The notes beneath the pieces are model-generated. The model made no database searches and was not told the DNA's origin. It was given only the letters and a program-made list of their open reading frames with translations. The position numbers were made by a program, and so were the translations under genes. Below, one piece after another: positions 35,585 to 43,970 of a stretch of 64,000 bases of DNA. Source of the DNA: JAAZCI01 sp046462535 (GTDB lineage Bacteria > Pseudomonadota > Gammaproteobacteria > Cardiobacteriales > Wohlfahrtiimonadaceae). Each line of letters opens with the position of its first letter. The stretch's first letter is position 1. The stretch covers positions 111,881-175,880 of the forward strand of contig JBKGVF010000018.1 in assembly GCA_046462535.1 (NCBI GenBank), in the 5' to 3' direction.

Positions 35585-37099
35585 ATGGAATCATTAATTC
35601 GAAAAACCCTCTCAGCTCGCGTCTATGATGTTGCTGAGAATACGCCCCTCGACCACCTCCACCTCCTTAGCCTTCAATATAATACTGATATTTGGCTAAA
35701 ACGGGAGGATCTCCAACCCATCTTCTCCTTTAAGATTCGTGGCGCTTTTAATCGAATATTTCAACTAAGTGATGATGAGCGCAATAAGGGCGTTATCTGT
35801 GCTTCTGCTGGCAATCATGCTCAAGGAGTAGCCTTAAGTGGACGCCATCTTGGAATCGATACCACAATTGTTATGCCCACCACTACCCCAACCCTAAAGG
35901 TGAATGCCTGTAAAGAACTTGGTGCAATGGTGATCCTATATGGTGAGAATTTTGATGAAGCTTCCGCCTACGCCCTCAATTTAGCAGAGATGGAGCAGAA
36001 AACCTTTATCCATCCCTTTGATGATCCTTATGTTATTGCGGGTCAAGGCACAATTGGAAAAGAGATGTTAGAGCAACAACCAGATCTTGACGCGATCTTT
36101 GTTCCTATTGGTGGTGGAGGATTAATGGCGGGAATCGCTAGCTATGTGAAATTTATCAACCCCAATTGCAAAATTATTGGTGTCGAACCAGAAGAGTCGG
36201 CCTCTATGAAAGCCTCTCTTGAAGCAAATGAGCGAGTAGAGCTAAAACAGGTAGGAACGTTTGCCGATGGAACCGCAGTCAAAAAGGTGGGTGAAAAGAC
36301 ATTTGAGCTCTGCCGCCAATTTGTCGATGAGATTGTTACCGTATCCACTGATCAGCTCTGTGCAGCAATGAAAGATATCTTCAATGATACTCGTGCAGCC
36401 AGTGAGCCCTCTGGCGCCTTAAGTGTTGCGGGTATTAAGAAGTATCTCCATGAGCATCCTGAACATAATTTTAAAAATGTTGGTGGTGTATTAAGTGGAG
36501 CTAATGTTAATTTTGAGCGTATCCGCTATGCTGCTGAGCGGGCAGAGCTTGGAGAGAAGACTGAAGCGATTATGGCAGTTACCATCCCTGAGGTGCCTGG
36601 CAGCTTTATGAACTTTATCTCTATCCTTGGTAAGCGGAGTATCACTGAATTTAACTATCGCTACGCCGATCCCAACAAAGCGGTAATTTTTGTGGGGATA
36701 CAGTTGACAGGTGCAGATGCGGAGAAGAGAAAGATTATCCAAGAGCTAGAAGAGCATAATCTTTCGGTAGTAGATCTCAGTGATAATGAGATGGCCAAGC
36801 TACATATTCGACACATGGTGGGCGGAAAGTCAGATAAAGTAAATAATGAACGTCTCTTTCGCTTCGAGTTTCCTGAGCGCCCAGGTGCACTACGTCAATT
36901 TCTGACAACAATGGAGGGAAAGTGGAATATTAGCCTCTTCCATTATCGAAACCATGGCTCCGATTACGGTCGTGTTTTAGTAGGTATTGAGGTGCCGACA
37001 GAAGAGAGTAATGGGGGCGCATTTGAGGCCTTTTTAGATCGGCTTGGGTATGATTATCTTGAAGAGAGCGATAATCCTGCCTTTAAGCTCTTCCTTTAA
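35585..37099 (+). CDS. ilvA: Threonine dehydratase (biosynthetic)
   Basis: This PLP enzyme makes 2-oxobutanoate from threonine, the entry to isoleucine. It has 504 residues (E. coli 514). The catalytic Lys lies in FSFKIRGAFNR (about 48-58), the cofactor-phosphate loop is GGGGLMAGIA (about 178-187) and SAGNHAQG is at about 78-85. Residues about 325-504 hold two ACT-like regulatory domains (VPEVPGSF-like TIPEVPGSFMNF and FPERPGALRQF), which give isoleucine feedback control. A GGAAAGAG region precedes the ATG. No leader-peptide attenuator was seen in the 84-base gap upstream. The other ilv genes are not adjacent. Confidence 0.95.
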   Translation: MESLIRKTLSARVYDVAENTPLDHLHLLSLQYNTDIWLKREDLQPIFSFKIRGAFNRIFQLSDDERNKGVICASAGNHAQGVALSGRHLGIDTTIVMPTTTPTLKVNACKELGAMVILYGENFDEASAYALNLAEMEQKTFIHPFDDPYVIAGQGTIGKEMLEQQPDLDAIFVPIGGGGLMAGIASYVKFINPNCKIIGVEPEESASMKASLEANERVELKQVGTFADGTAVKKVGEKTFELCRQFVDEIVTVSTDQLCAAMKDIFNDTRAASEPSGALSVAGIKKYLHEHPEHNFKNVGGVLSGANVNFERIRYAAERAELGEKTEAIMAVTIPEVPGSFMNFISILGKRSITEFNYRYADPNKAVIFVGIQLTGADAEKRKIIQELEEHNLSVVDLSDNEMAKLHIRHMVGGKSDKVNNERLFRFEFPERPGALRQFLTTMEGKWNISLFHYRNHGSDYGRVLVGIEVPTEESNGGAFEAFLDRLGYDYLEESDNPAFKLFL

Positions 37100-37110
37100 G
37101 TTCTGCTATG

Positions 37111-37148
37111 CCAAAAAAAGAGGCAGACCCCTACCAGGATCTGCCTCT
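37111..37148 (-). terminator. Rho-independent terminator for the minus-strand small-protein cluster
   Basis: AGAGGCAGA pairs with TCTGCCTCT over a 12-base loop. Its U run (TTTTTTT, minus strand; AAAAAAA at 37113-37119) faces the minus-strand genes from 37188 rightward. On the plus strand no T run follows, although the hairpin sits just after ilvA. Confidence 0.78.
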
Positions 37149-37187
37149 ACTCAAAAGAGCGGGTATTCTACCTATCTGACTAGACAG

Positions 37188-37331
37188 TTATAGTGTGCAA
37201 CCTCCACCAACACATCCACTCTCCTCTATCTCTTCGGGCTCACTAGTATCAATAGGGCGCGCACTATTACCCTCTAAGCCCTCATAAAGATTATCAAAAT
37301 CAAACTCATCATCTAATCGCTCATCACTCAT
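37188..37331 (-). CDS. 47-residue acidic protein with C-terminal CVGGGC motif
   Basis: This is a small gene not seen by length-filtered gene finding. It reads MSDERLDDEF at the start and ends EESGCVGGGCTL. About a third of the residues are Asp or Glu, and the only two Cys lie in the C-terminal CVGGGC. AAGGAG sits nine bases before the ATG, a strong ribosome site, and a good terminator follows the stop by 40 bases. Together these make it a likely real gene. The Cys pair could bind a metal, form a disulfide or be modified. I do not recognise the family. It lies downstream of the MliC-like gene. Confidence 0.6.
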   Translation of the reverse strand: MSDERLDDEFDFDNLYEGLEGNSARPIDTSEPEEIEESGCVGGGCTL

Positions 37332-37385
37332 CTTATGATACTCCTTATCTCAATTTCTAATACTTCTCTCAAGATGCTTTAATGA

Positions 37386-37706
37386 TCACTCTTCAACCGA
37401 TCCCGTCCAAACAGTACATGAGATGGGACGATCCTTAACAAACTCTACAATGGCATAATCATCCTTAGTATGGATCGATACACCATCATCATTCTTATAA
37501 TAAGCGCCACTTGCTGCAGGAGCGATTGTTAGATGGGAGATACGCCCGGATTGATCCTGAAGTGCAGCATGCTCACCATCGGCGCTATAAACCACTGTAA
37601 AATTGGTATCAAGCGGACAAACATAATCGACTCTCTGCTCACCTGTCGTTGTGGCACAGCCAGCAATCAAAAAGAGAGCTGTTGATGTTAAGAGTAACTT
37701 TTTCAT
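37386..37706 (-). CDS. mliC: MliC/PliC-family lysozyme-inhibitor lipoprotein
   Basis: This is a 106-residue protein with a lipoprotein signal (LLLTSTALFLIAGC, Cys17) and a small beta domain. The domain begins YVCPLDTNFTVVYS, continues HLTIAPAASGAYYKNDDGVS and ends FVKDRPISCTVW. The Cys pair (about 31 and 100), the SGAYY segment and the spacing match the MliC/PliC family, which inhibits host C-type lysozyme. The ATG at 37706 has an AGAAGGA site; a longer in-frame reading would place about 39 residues before the signal peptide and is rejected. It may support host interaction, but this is inferred. Confidence 0.78.
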   Translation of the reverse strand: MKKLLLTSTALFLIAGCATTTGEQRVDYVCPLDTNFTVVYSADGEHAALQDQSGRISHLTIAPAASGAYYKNDDGVSIHTKDDYAIVEFVKDRPISCTVWTGSVEE

Positions 37707-37813
37707 TATTCTAATCCTTCTATCCCATTCTAAGTAGAGCTTAATCTTAACGCACCTACCCCTCTCTATGCCAATAAATCGTGACAATATTAACAAGGGA
37801 TTGATAATAGCAG

Positions 37814-38173
37814 TTAGCGACACCCATAAAGGATCCTCTCCACACGAATACGGTCAGAGGCCGCAAGATTCCTATCTAAATCTGCTTTGACATAGACACT
37901 CTCAATCGCCTGATAAATATCTACTGTAGCGGGTAGATTACTTCCTGTGATTCGAACGCCACCATTTAATGGTGCCTCCGAAAAGGTTCCACCAACACCA
38001 TTAGCGATACAATGCTGATAGCCCGAAATACTCTTTTTGGAGACTAACTCAACATCGGGCAGCGGAACCTCCGCGGCAGAGGAGTAGCGTTTAATCTCTG
38101 ACTGATTTTCCATCGGCGTGATACAGCCCCCAATCAAAAAACCTACTCCTAACATCAACAAAATTCGTCTCAT
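37814..38173 (-). CDS. Small lipoprotein of unknown function
   Basis: This is a 119-residue protein with lipobox VGFLIGGC (Cys17). The mature part ends in two further conserved-looking features, a lone Cys in YQHCIANGVGGTF (about 54) and a terminal LYGCR, which could pair. I recognise no family. The ATG at 38173 gives a compact signal peptide; an earlier in-frame ATG adds five residues. It is upstream of the MliC-like gene on the same strand and divergent from hslV. Confidence 0.6.
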   Translation of the reverse strand: MRRILLMLGVGFLIGGCITPMENQSEIKRYSSAAEVPLPDVELVSKKSISGYQHCIANGVGGTFSEAPLNGGVRITGSNLPATVDIYQAIESVYVKADLDRNLAASDRIRVERILYGCR

Positions 38174-38265
38174 AACACCCTCTTGCACGATCTTAGTTAA
38201 TTAAAAGAGCCCTACTCTACGGAAAATAGGAGAATTGTACAACTAGAAGGATTTACTCTTCTCAC

Positions 38266-38292
38266 CTTGAAATCTAAATAATCCCCCTCATT
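38266..38292 (+). promoter_or_regulatory. Heat-shock (sigma32-like) promoter of hslVU
   Basis: CTTGAAA (38266-38272) is followed by CCCCCTCATT (from 38283), which resembles the sigma32 pattern CTTGAAA then CCCCAT. The gap is about one or two bases shorter than consensus. It lies about 40 bases before the hslV GTG. In E. coli hslVU is a sigma32 operon, which supports the call. Confidence 0.55.
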
Positions 38293-38329
38293 ATCTTCTC
38301 TACAATCAAATAAAGTTAAGGAGTTTTTT

Positions 38330-38878
38330 GTGGAACAGTTTAGAGGAACAACGATCTGCGCTGTGCGCCGAGGAAATGAAGTTGTCATCGGTGGTGATGG
38401 CCAAGTCTCTATGGGGCATACCATAATGAAAGGTAATGCGAAAAAAGTGCGTCGTCTCTATAAAGGGAAGGTGATCGCCGGATTTGCTGGAGGAACAGCA
38501 GATGCCTTTACTCTCTTTGAGCGCTTTGAAGGAAAACTAGAGAAACATAGCGGAAATCTTGTCCGCTCCGCGGTAGAGTTAGCTAAAGATTGGCGTACAG
38601 ATCGCGCCCTACGTAAGTTAGAAGCGCTTCTTATTGTTGCTGATGAGACCGCAACTTTAATCATCTCCGGGTTAGGTGATGTTATTGAACCTGAACATGA
38701 TATTGCAGCAATTGGCTCCGGTGGAATGTATGCTCATAGTGCAGCATTAGCATTGATTGAAAATACCAACCTTGGTGCCGAAGAGATTGTGCGTAAAAGT
38801 CTTGAAATTGCTGGAAATGTCTGTATCTACACCAATACAAACTTAACAATTGAAAAATTAGAATTTGAGGAAGAGTAA
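38330..38878 (+). CDS. hslV: ATP-dependent protease subunit HslV
   Basis: This is the peptidase ring of the HslUV (ClpYQ) protease, a bacterial proteasome relative. It has 182 residues. The catalytic Thr is expected at residue 7, in [14 protein letters not shown], so a six-residue propeptide must be removed; in E. coli only Met is removed. Other family features are GGDGQVSMG (about 22-30) and [14 protein letters not shown] (about 47-60). It starts with GTG, six bases after a perfect AAGGAG. hslU follows two bases after the stop. The heat-shock-like promoter is immediately upstream. Confidence 0.96.
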   Translation: MEQFRGTTICAVRRGNEVVIGGDGQVSMGHTIMKGNAKKVRRLYKGKVIAGFAGGTADAFTLFERFEGKLEKHSGNLVRSAVELAKDWRTDRALRKLEALLIVADETATLIISGLGDVIEPEHDIAAIGSGGMYAHSAALALIENTNLGAEEIVRKSLEIAGNVCIYTNTNLTIEKLEFEEE

Positions 38879-38880
38879 GA

Positions 38881-40218
38881 ATGAGTGCAATGACACCTAG
38901 AGAGATCGTGCAGGAGCTCGATCGCTACATAATTGGGCAAAATGATGCAAAACGATCTGTAGCAATAGCGTTACGCAATCGCTGGAGACGGCAACAGGTT
39001 GATGAAGGTCTCCGTAGCGAAATTACTCCAAAAAATATCTTAATGATTGGTCCTACAGGAGTAGGTAAAACTGAGATTGCCCGCCGTTTAGCTAAGTTAG
39101 CAGACGCCCCCTTCATTAAAGTGGAGGCAACTAAGTTTACTGAGGTGGGTTATGTAGGTCGCGAAGTAGACTCCATTATTCGCGATCTTGTTGAGGCCGC
39201 TGTTGATAAGGTTCGTGAAGATGCCATTAAAAAGGCTCATCCTAAAGCTGAAGAAGCGGCCATAGAGCGCGTCTTAGATGCTATCTTACCACCGCCCAAA
39301 TCAGTAGGTTTTGCTGATGAGCCCACGCCCACTCAAGAGAACTCCTCGACGCGCCAAAAGTTTCGTGAAAAAATTATCCGTGGCGAACTCGATGATCGAG
39401 AGATAGAGATTGCAGTTAGTGCAAATAGTGGCGGAATTAATATTATGACGCCTCCGGGAATGGAAGAGATGGCAGAGCAGTTGCAATCCCTCTTCAAGCA
39501 GAGTGGGCCTGAGCAACGAAAAACAAAGAAGATGAAGGTGAAAGATGCTCTCACCCAGGTGCAAAATGAGGAGGCTGCGCGCCTTGTCAATGAGGAGGAG
39601 GTGAAGCAAAAAGCTATTGAGGTAGCAGAGAATCAGGGAATTGTCTTCATCGATGAGATCGACAAGGTCTGTCGTCGTGGAGAGTACTCAGGCTCCGATG
39701 TCTCCCGTGAAGGGGTTCAGCGCGATCTCCTTCCTCTGATTGAAGGATCAACCGTAAGCACTAAATATGGCCATATAAAAACAGATCATATTCTCTTTAT
39801 CGCATCGGGGGCTTTCCACCTTGCAAAACCCTCTGATCTGATTCCTGAGCTACAGGGGCGTCTTCCCATTCGAGTTGAGTTAAAATCCCTCAATGCCGAT
39901 GACTTCTATCGCATCTTAACAGAACCCTCCTCAGCACTTATTAAGCAGTATGTTGCGCTACTTAAGACTGAAGGGGTAGAGCTAATCTTTGAGGATGATG
40001 CCCTCCATGAGTTGGCAGATATCGCCTATACGGTCAATGAGAAGACTGAGAATATCGGAGCTCGCCGTCTCCATACCATTTTAGAGCGCCTCTTAGAGGA
40101 GATCTCCTTCTCTGCTTCAGATAGAAGTGGGGAGACCATTACAATTACCAAAGAGTATGTTCAAAATGCGTTAGGTGAGTTGGCAGATGATGAGGATCTG
40201 AGCCGTTTTATCCTTTAA
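38881..40218 (+). CDS. hslU: ATPase subunit HslU
   Basis: This is the AAA+ unfoldase that feeds HslV. It has 445 residues (E. coli 443). It begins [17 protein letters not shown], the Walker A is GPTGVGKTE (about 58-66), the pore loop is VGYVGREV (about 88-96), the intermediate domain lies at about 110-240, and Walker B is [10 protein letters not shown] (about 255-264). The C-terminal tail DEDLSRFIL is the activating peptide that inserts into HslV. It ends the two-gene operon before a strong terminator. Confidence 0.97.
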   Translation: MSAMTPREIVQELDRYIIGQNDAKRSVAIALRNRWRRQQVDEGLRSEITPKNILMIGPTGVGKTEIARRLAKLADAPFIKVEATKFTEVGYVGREVDSIIRDLVEAAVDKVREDAIKKAHPKAEEAAIERVLDAILPPPKSVGFADEPTPTQENSSTRQKFREKIIRGELDDREIEIAVSANSGGINIMTPPGMEEMAEQLQSLFKQSGPEQRKTKKMKVKDALTQVQNEEAARLVNEEEVKQKAIEVAENQGIVFIDEIDKVCRRGEYSGSDVSREGVQRDLLPLIEGSTVSTKYGHIKTDHILFIASGAFHLAKPSDLIPELQGRLPIRVELKSLNADDFYRILTEPSSALIKQYVALLKTEGVELIFEDDALHELADIAYTVNEKTENIGARRLHTILERLLEEISFSASDRSGETITITKEYVQNALGELADDEDLSRFIL

Positions 40219-40279
40219 TAACTTTGAAGAGCTAGAGCAGAAAACGATTAAAGCTGACTCAAAGCACGCTATTAGATTT

Positions 40280-40311
40280 AAGGGGCTTTTCTTAAAAAAG
40301 CCCCTTTTTTT
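40280..40311 (+). terminator. Strong rho-independent terminator of hslVU
   Basis: AAGGGGCTTTT pairs with AAAAGCCCCTT around a five-base loop, followed by TTTTT. It is one of the best terminators in the window and lies about 60 bases after the hslU stop. Confidence 0.92.
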
Positions 40312-40384
40312 AAAGGAAGTTGCTCAATAATAGCGATAAAATGGGCTCCTTTATCACACCTTTCCTGTAGAATTAGTATCCATT

Positions 40385-41623
40385 ATGAAGAATTATCAAA
40401 TCTATCTTGTCGGTGGCGCAGTGCGCGATCAACTTTTAAATCACCCCTATACAGAGCATGACTGGGTTGTAGTCGGAGCAACACCGCAACAACTTCTAGA
40501 TAAGGGTTATCAACAGGTAGGGCGTGATTTCCCAGTCTTTCTCCACCCTGAAAGTAGAGAGGAGTATGCGTTAGCTCGTGCCGAACGCAAAGTAGGAAGT
40601 GGCTATCGCGGCTTTGAGGTACACGCCTCTCCTGAAATAACATTGGAGGAGGATCTTCTGCGACGTGATCTCACCATTAATGCTATAGCTCAAGATAGTG
40701 AGGGGAATTTAATTGATCCCTATGGTGGCGTTGAAGATCTTAACAATCGCATTTTGCGTCATGTCAGCCCCGCTTTTGTCGAAGATCCTGTTCGAGTATT
40801 GCGATTAGCACGCTTCTATGCACGCTATGCGCCCTATGGCTTCACTGTAGCACCAGAGACGGCTGCACTAGTGAAGCAGATGATTCAATCGGGAGAACTT
40901 ACTCATCTCATCCCAGAGCGTATCTGGGCAGAGTTGATGAAGGCTCTAAGTGAAGAGCGCCCTGATCTTTTCTTCTCTCTATTACGGGAGTTGCGAGCAT
41001 TAGCAGTACTCTTCCCAGAAGTAGATGCTCTCTTTGGTGTTCCCCAAACAGCTAAATATCATCCGGAGATAGACTCTGGCATCCATACATTGATGGCACT
41101 GGCCGAGGCCGCTAAAATTACCGATGACCTCCCCACTCGCTTTGCTGTCCTGTGTCACGATTTTGGCAAAGCATTAACCCCAAAAGAGGAGTGGCCCAGT
41201 CATAAGCGACATGAAATTAGAGGTGTGCCTGTTACAGAGAGCTTCTGTCAGCGACTTCGTGTACCAAAAGAGTTTCGAGATATCGCCGTAAAAGTAACCG
41301 AATTCCATCTGCTTATGCATCAAGTATTTATTCTGCGACCAAAAACAATTCTCAAATTGTTTTTGGCACTAGATGCCATTCGTAGACCTATAAATTTAGA
41401 GCGTTTTATCAATGCATGTATGGCTGATGCGCGGGGAAGATTGCACTTCGAAAATCGCTCCTACCCACAAAAAGAGTATCTTAATCACCTACTTAAAGGA
41501 ATTACTGAGATCGATATCCCCCCCCTTATTGCTACTGTTGAACGCTCTAAAATTCCCGAAACGATCCATCGTGCTCGTCTAAAAAAGCTCGCCGATATGA
41601 TTAAAGATTACTCAGGCGCTTGA
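40385..41623 (+). CDS. cca: Multifunctional CCA tRNA nucleotidyltransferase
   Basis: It adds or repairs the CCA end of tRNAs. It has 412 residues (E. coli 412). The N-terminal nucleotidyltransferase reads YLVGGAVRDQLL (about 5-16), then HDWVVVGATPQQ, with RRDLTINAIA (about 93-102) and the nucleotide-selection region EDPVRVLRLARFYARY. The C-terminal HD domain (HDFGKALTP, about 259-267) gives the phosphatase/phosphodiesterase activities known for the gammaproteobacterial form. The stop codon overlaps the -35 element of the downstream tRNA promoter. Confidence 0.95.
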   Translation: MKNYQIYLVGGAVRDQLLNHPYTEHDWVVVGATPQQLLDKGYQQVGRDFPVFLHPESREEYALARAERKVGSGYRGFEVHASPEITLEEDLLRRDLTINAIAQDSEGNLIDPYGGVEDLNNRILRHVSPAFVEDPVRVLRLARFYARYAPYGFTVAPETAALVKQMIQSGELTHLIPERIWAELMKALSEERPDLFFSLLRELRALAVLFPEVDALFGVPQTAKYHPEIDSGIHTLMALAEAAKITDDLPTRFAVLCHDFGKALTPKEEWPSHKRHEIRGVPVTESFCQRLRVPKEFRDIAVKVTEFHLLMHQVFILRPKTILKLFLALDAIRRPINLERFINACMADARGRLHFENRSYPQKEYLNHLLKGITEIDIPPLIATVERSKIPETIHRARLKKLADMIKDYSGA

Positions 41624-41648
41624 CCGTTTTTAGGAAGCGCTATATGAT
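41620..41648 (+). promoter_or_regulatory. Strong sigma70 promoter of the tRNA cluster
   Basis: TTGACC (41620-41625) and TATGAT (41643-41648) are exactly 17 bases apart. The -35 box contains the cca stop codon. A start near 41655 would be about 27 bases before the first tRNA. Confidence 0.8.
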
Positions 41649-41681
41649 ACAGTTCTTCCTTGTTAGAGGGAATTAAAGATT

Positions 41682-41758
<77 letters not shown>

Positions 41759-41804
41759 ATCTTTAAAACAAAGTAATTTGGCCCTTTTGGTTTAGGGTTG
41801 TTAA

Positions 41805-41881
41805 GCGCTCGTAGCTCATCTGGATAGAGCATCGGCCTTCTAAGCCGAGGGTAGTAGGTTCGAGTCCTACCGAGCGCGCCA
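41805..41881 (+). tRNA. tRNA-Arg (UCU)
   Basis: This is a 77-base cloverleaf with acceptor GCGCTCG/CGAGCGC, anticodon arm TCGGC-CTTCTAA-GCCGA with anticodon TCT (reads AGA/AGG), T-loop GGTTCGAGTC, discriminator G and encoded CCA. It is second in the cluster. Confidence 0.97.
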
Positions 41882-41930
41882 TTACTTTCCCTACAGCGGC
41901 AGTCTCAAGGATTTCGGATCACTATTTATG

Positions 41931-42006
41931 GTGAGCGTAGCTCAGCTGGTAGAGCCCCGGATTGTGATTCCGGTCGTCGCGGGTTCGAGTCCCGTCGTTC
42001 ACCCCA
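41931..42006 (+). tRNA. tRNA-His (GUG)
   Basis: The acceptor is GTGAGCG/CGTTCAC, the anticodon arm CCGGA-TTGTGAT-TCCGG with anticodon GTG, the T-loop GGTTCGAGTC, and CCA is encoded. The G at 41930 is the extra -1 guanine needed for histidylation, pairing with the discriminator C. It is third in the cluster. Confidence 0.97.
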
Positions 42007-42037
42007 ACTTCTCCCCAATAAAGTCGTTATTTAGTCT

Positions 42038-42062
42038 ACTTCTCACCTGAGAAGTTTTTTTA
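42038..42062 (+). terminator. Terminator of the tRNA cluster
   Basis: ACTTCTC pairs with GAGAAGT around a four-base loop and is followed by TTTTTTT. It lies about 30 bases after tRNA-His. The rest of the 199-base gap to the MORN gene holds nothing else that I can identify. Confidence 0.85.
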
Positions 42063-42205
42063 TGTCTGCTCTTTACCTATCAAATATTCCAAGTTGTGAT
42101 GGTTCTCTTAATAAATGAACATTAGACAGTTCAGCATCATGCTTGTAGAATCAAAAGTTACCAATGACTAATCACTGATGACTAAAGCAAATAGAAGGGC
42201 TCTTA

Positions 42206-42703
42206 ATGTCAAAAATATCGATCATTACTCTCTCTTTAGGATTACTGCTTACCGCCTGTACGAATAGCAATACATTGCAGCAGAGTGCCAATGAGCTACA
42301 ACTAGAGAATGCCAAAAGCATCCATCTACCCGATGGCAGCATTTACGTCGGAGAGCTGAGCAATAATCTTCCTAATGGCTATGGTAAATTAACCTATCCC
42401 AATGGCAATCGCTACGTTGGTGAGTTTAATAATGGCACTCCCAATGGCAATGGGGAGTTGATTACAGCTGAAGGGCGCTATCGTGGCACCATAGTAAATG
42501 GCCTTCCAAATGGATTTGGTATCACTAAAAATAATGATGGTAGCCTCTATGAAGGAGAACATAAAGAGGGGCAATTTGATGGGCGTGGCAAACTCACTTT
42601 AAGTGATGGCTCATACTTTATTGGATTATTTAGAAACAGTAAGGTCTCCACAGGGACAATGCACTTTGCTAATGCTCCTGAGAATCCACTCCTAATTAAG
42701 TAA
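42206..42703 (+). CDS. MORN-repeat lipoprotein
   Basis: This is a 165-residue protein with a lipoprotein signal (LSLGLLLTAC, Cys18) and about five MORN repeats between residues 45 and 150 (YVGELSNNLPNGYGKLTYPN, then YVGEFNNGTPNGNGEL, YRGTIVNGLPNGFG, YEGEHKEGQFDGRGKL and the degenerate YFIGLF). MORN repeats form a single beta sheet that often mediates protein or membrane contacts. The specific role is unknown. An AGAAGGG site precedes the ATG. It is alone between the tRNA cluster and rnpB. Confidence 0.77.
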   Translation: MSKISIITLSLGLLLTACTNSNTLQQSANELQLENAKSIHLPDGSIYVGELSNNLPNGYGKLTYPNGNRYVGEFNNGTPNGNGELITAEGRYRGTIVNGLPNGFGITKNNDGSLYEGEHKEGQFDGRGKLTLSDGSYFIGLFRNSKVSTGTMHFANAPENPLLIK

Positions 42704-42717
42704 ATTTAAAAGAGCGG

Positions 42718-42746
42718 TTGCTTTATAGAAATTCTTCCGCCACAAT
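42718..42746 (+). promoter_or_regulatory. Promoter of rnpB
   Basis: TTGCTT (42718-42723) and CACAAT (42741-42746) are 17 bases apart. The predicted start, seven to nine bases beyond, coincides with the 5' end of the RNase P RNA near 42755. The -10 box matches consensus in four of six positions. Confidence 0.6.
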
Positions 42747-42754
42747 ACGCCTTA

Positions 42755-43089
42755 GAGTTGATCAGACAATCGCTAGCAGTAATGTTAGAGGAAAGTCCGG
42801 GCTCCGCGGATCAAGGTGCTAGATAACGTCTAGAATGTGTGAGCATGTGGAAAGTGCCGAAGAAATTAGACCGCCATCGCTGATGGTAAGGGTGAGAAGG
42901 TGCGGTAAGAGCGCACCGTACAGAAGGTGACTTCTTGTAGCTGAGGTAAACCCCACCTGGAGCAAGACCAAATAGGAATACAGAGGGTGTGATCCGCACC
43001 GTATTCGGGTAGGTTGCTTGAGGTATAGAGTGATCTATACCCTAGATGAATGATTGTCCTCGACAGAACCCGGCTTATCGATCAACTCA
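42755..43089 (+). ncRNA. rnpB: RNase P RNA, class A
   Basis: This is the catalytic RNA that trims tRNA 5' leaders. It starts GAGTTGATCAGACAATCGC and ends with CGATCAACTC, which pair as helix P1. The highly conserved GAGGAAAGTCCGGGCTCC (about 42789-42806) and the late ACAGAACCCGGCTTAT (about 43063-43078) form P4 and the J regions. At about 335 bases it is a normal bacterial class A length (E. coli 377). A promoter is placed directly upstream. prmC follows 33 bases later. Confidence 0.96.
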
Positions 43090-43122
43090 ATCTCTTCTTA
43101 ACCAATTAATCACAACAGATAT

Positions 43123-43959
43123 ATGACTTATTCGATAGCCCAACTCTTAAATGAAGGGATGGCGGTACTTTCACATCTCCCCACCCCGCGTCGAGAAGCG
43201 GAGCTCATACTAGCCCATCTGCTACAAGTTAATCGAAGTCATCTAATCGCCTTCCCCGAACGTGAGATCGCCATCGATATTGCTACTCAATACCAAATCT
43301 GGCTACAAAAACGGGCTAACGGTTATCCCTACGCCTACTTAACAGGTGAGAAGGAGTTTTTTGGCTTAACGCTTACGGTAAATCAGGAGACCCTTATTCC
43401 TCGCGATGACACCGAGATTATCACTCTTAAAGCATTATCATTAGCAGAATCCATAGTTGCCCCCTCGATATTAGATCTCGGCACAGGCAGCGGCGCCATT
43501 GCACTTGCAATCAAGGCCAATTGTCACAACTGCCATGTTGTTGCCCTTGATCAATCTGCAGCAGCATTAGCAATAGCTAAAGAGAATGCCTCTAAATATC
43601 AACTTCCCATCACCTTTTATCAAAGCGACTGGTTCTCGGCCCTTACCGATGAGCGTTTCGATCTTATTCTTGCTAATCCACCCTACATTGACCCGAAAGA
43701 TCATCACCTAAAAGGGGATGGTATTAAATATGAGCCTATCTCCGCATTAGTTGCTGCTCAAAATGGATATGCCGATCTCTATACGATCATAGAAGAGGCA
43801 CCCAAGTTTTTAAAGCCGCAGGGATATTTACTATTAGAGCATGGCTATAACCAAGCAATGCGTGTGCAAAAAAAATTGCATGATAGTCACTACCATGCAA
43901 TTGAAACTCTTCTCGATTATGGTGGCAATCCACGGGTTACCATAGGGAAAATCCATTAA
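43123..43959 (+). CDS. prmC: Peptide chain release factor methyltransferase PrmC
   Basis: It methylates the GGQ glutamine of release factors RF1 and RF2. It has 278 residues (E. coli 277). The N-terminal helical domain (about 1-75) precedes the SAM-binding domain with VPRP-like LIPRDDTE (about 91-98), SAM motif LDLGTGSGAIALA (about 115-127) and catalytic NPPYI (about 185-189). Often prfA precedes it, but here rnpB does. It is convergent with ispH, with an 11-base gap and no clear terminator. Confidence 0.93.
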   Translation: MTYSIAQLLNEGMAVLSHLPTPRREAELILAHLLQVNRSHLIAFPEREIAIDIATQYQIWLQKRANGYPYAYLTGEKEFFGLTLTVNQETLIPRDDTEIITLKALSLAESIVAPSILDLGTGSGAIALAIKANCHNCHVVALDQSAAALAIAKENASKYQLPITFYQSDWFSALTDERFDLILANPPYIDPKDHHLKGDGIKYEPISALVAAQNGYADLYTIIEEAPKFLKPQGYLLLEHGYNQAMRVQKKLHDSHYHAIETLLDYGGNPRVTIGKIH

Positions 43960-43970
43960 TTGATTGGGGA

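Noticed and set aside
37707..37823. N-terminal extension of the MliC-like gene.
   Set aside because: It would place 39 residues in front of a canonical lipoprotein signal peptide, and the internal ATG has its own AGAAGGA site.
39301..39609. Overlapping antisense frames within the intermediate domain of hslU.
   Set aside because: Composition reflects the opposite strand of a real gene. No start signal or conserved pattern is visible.
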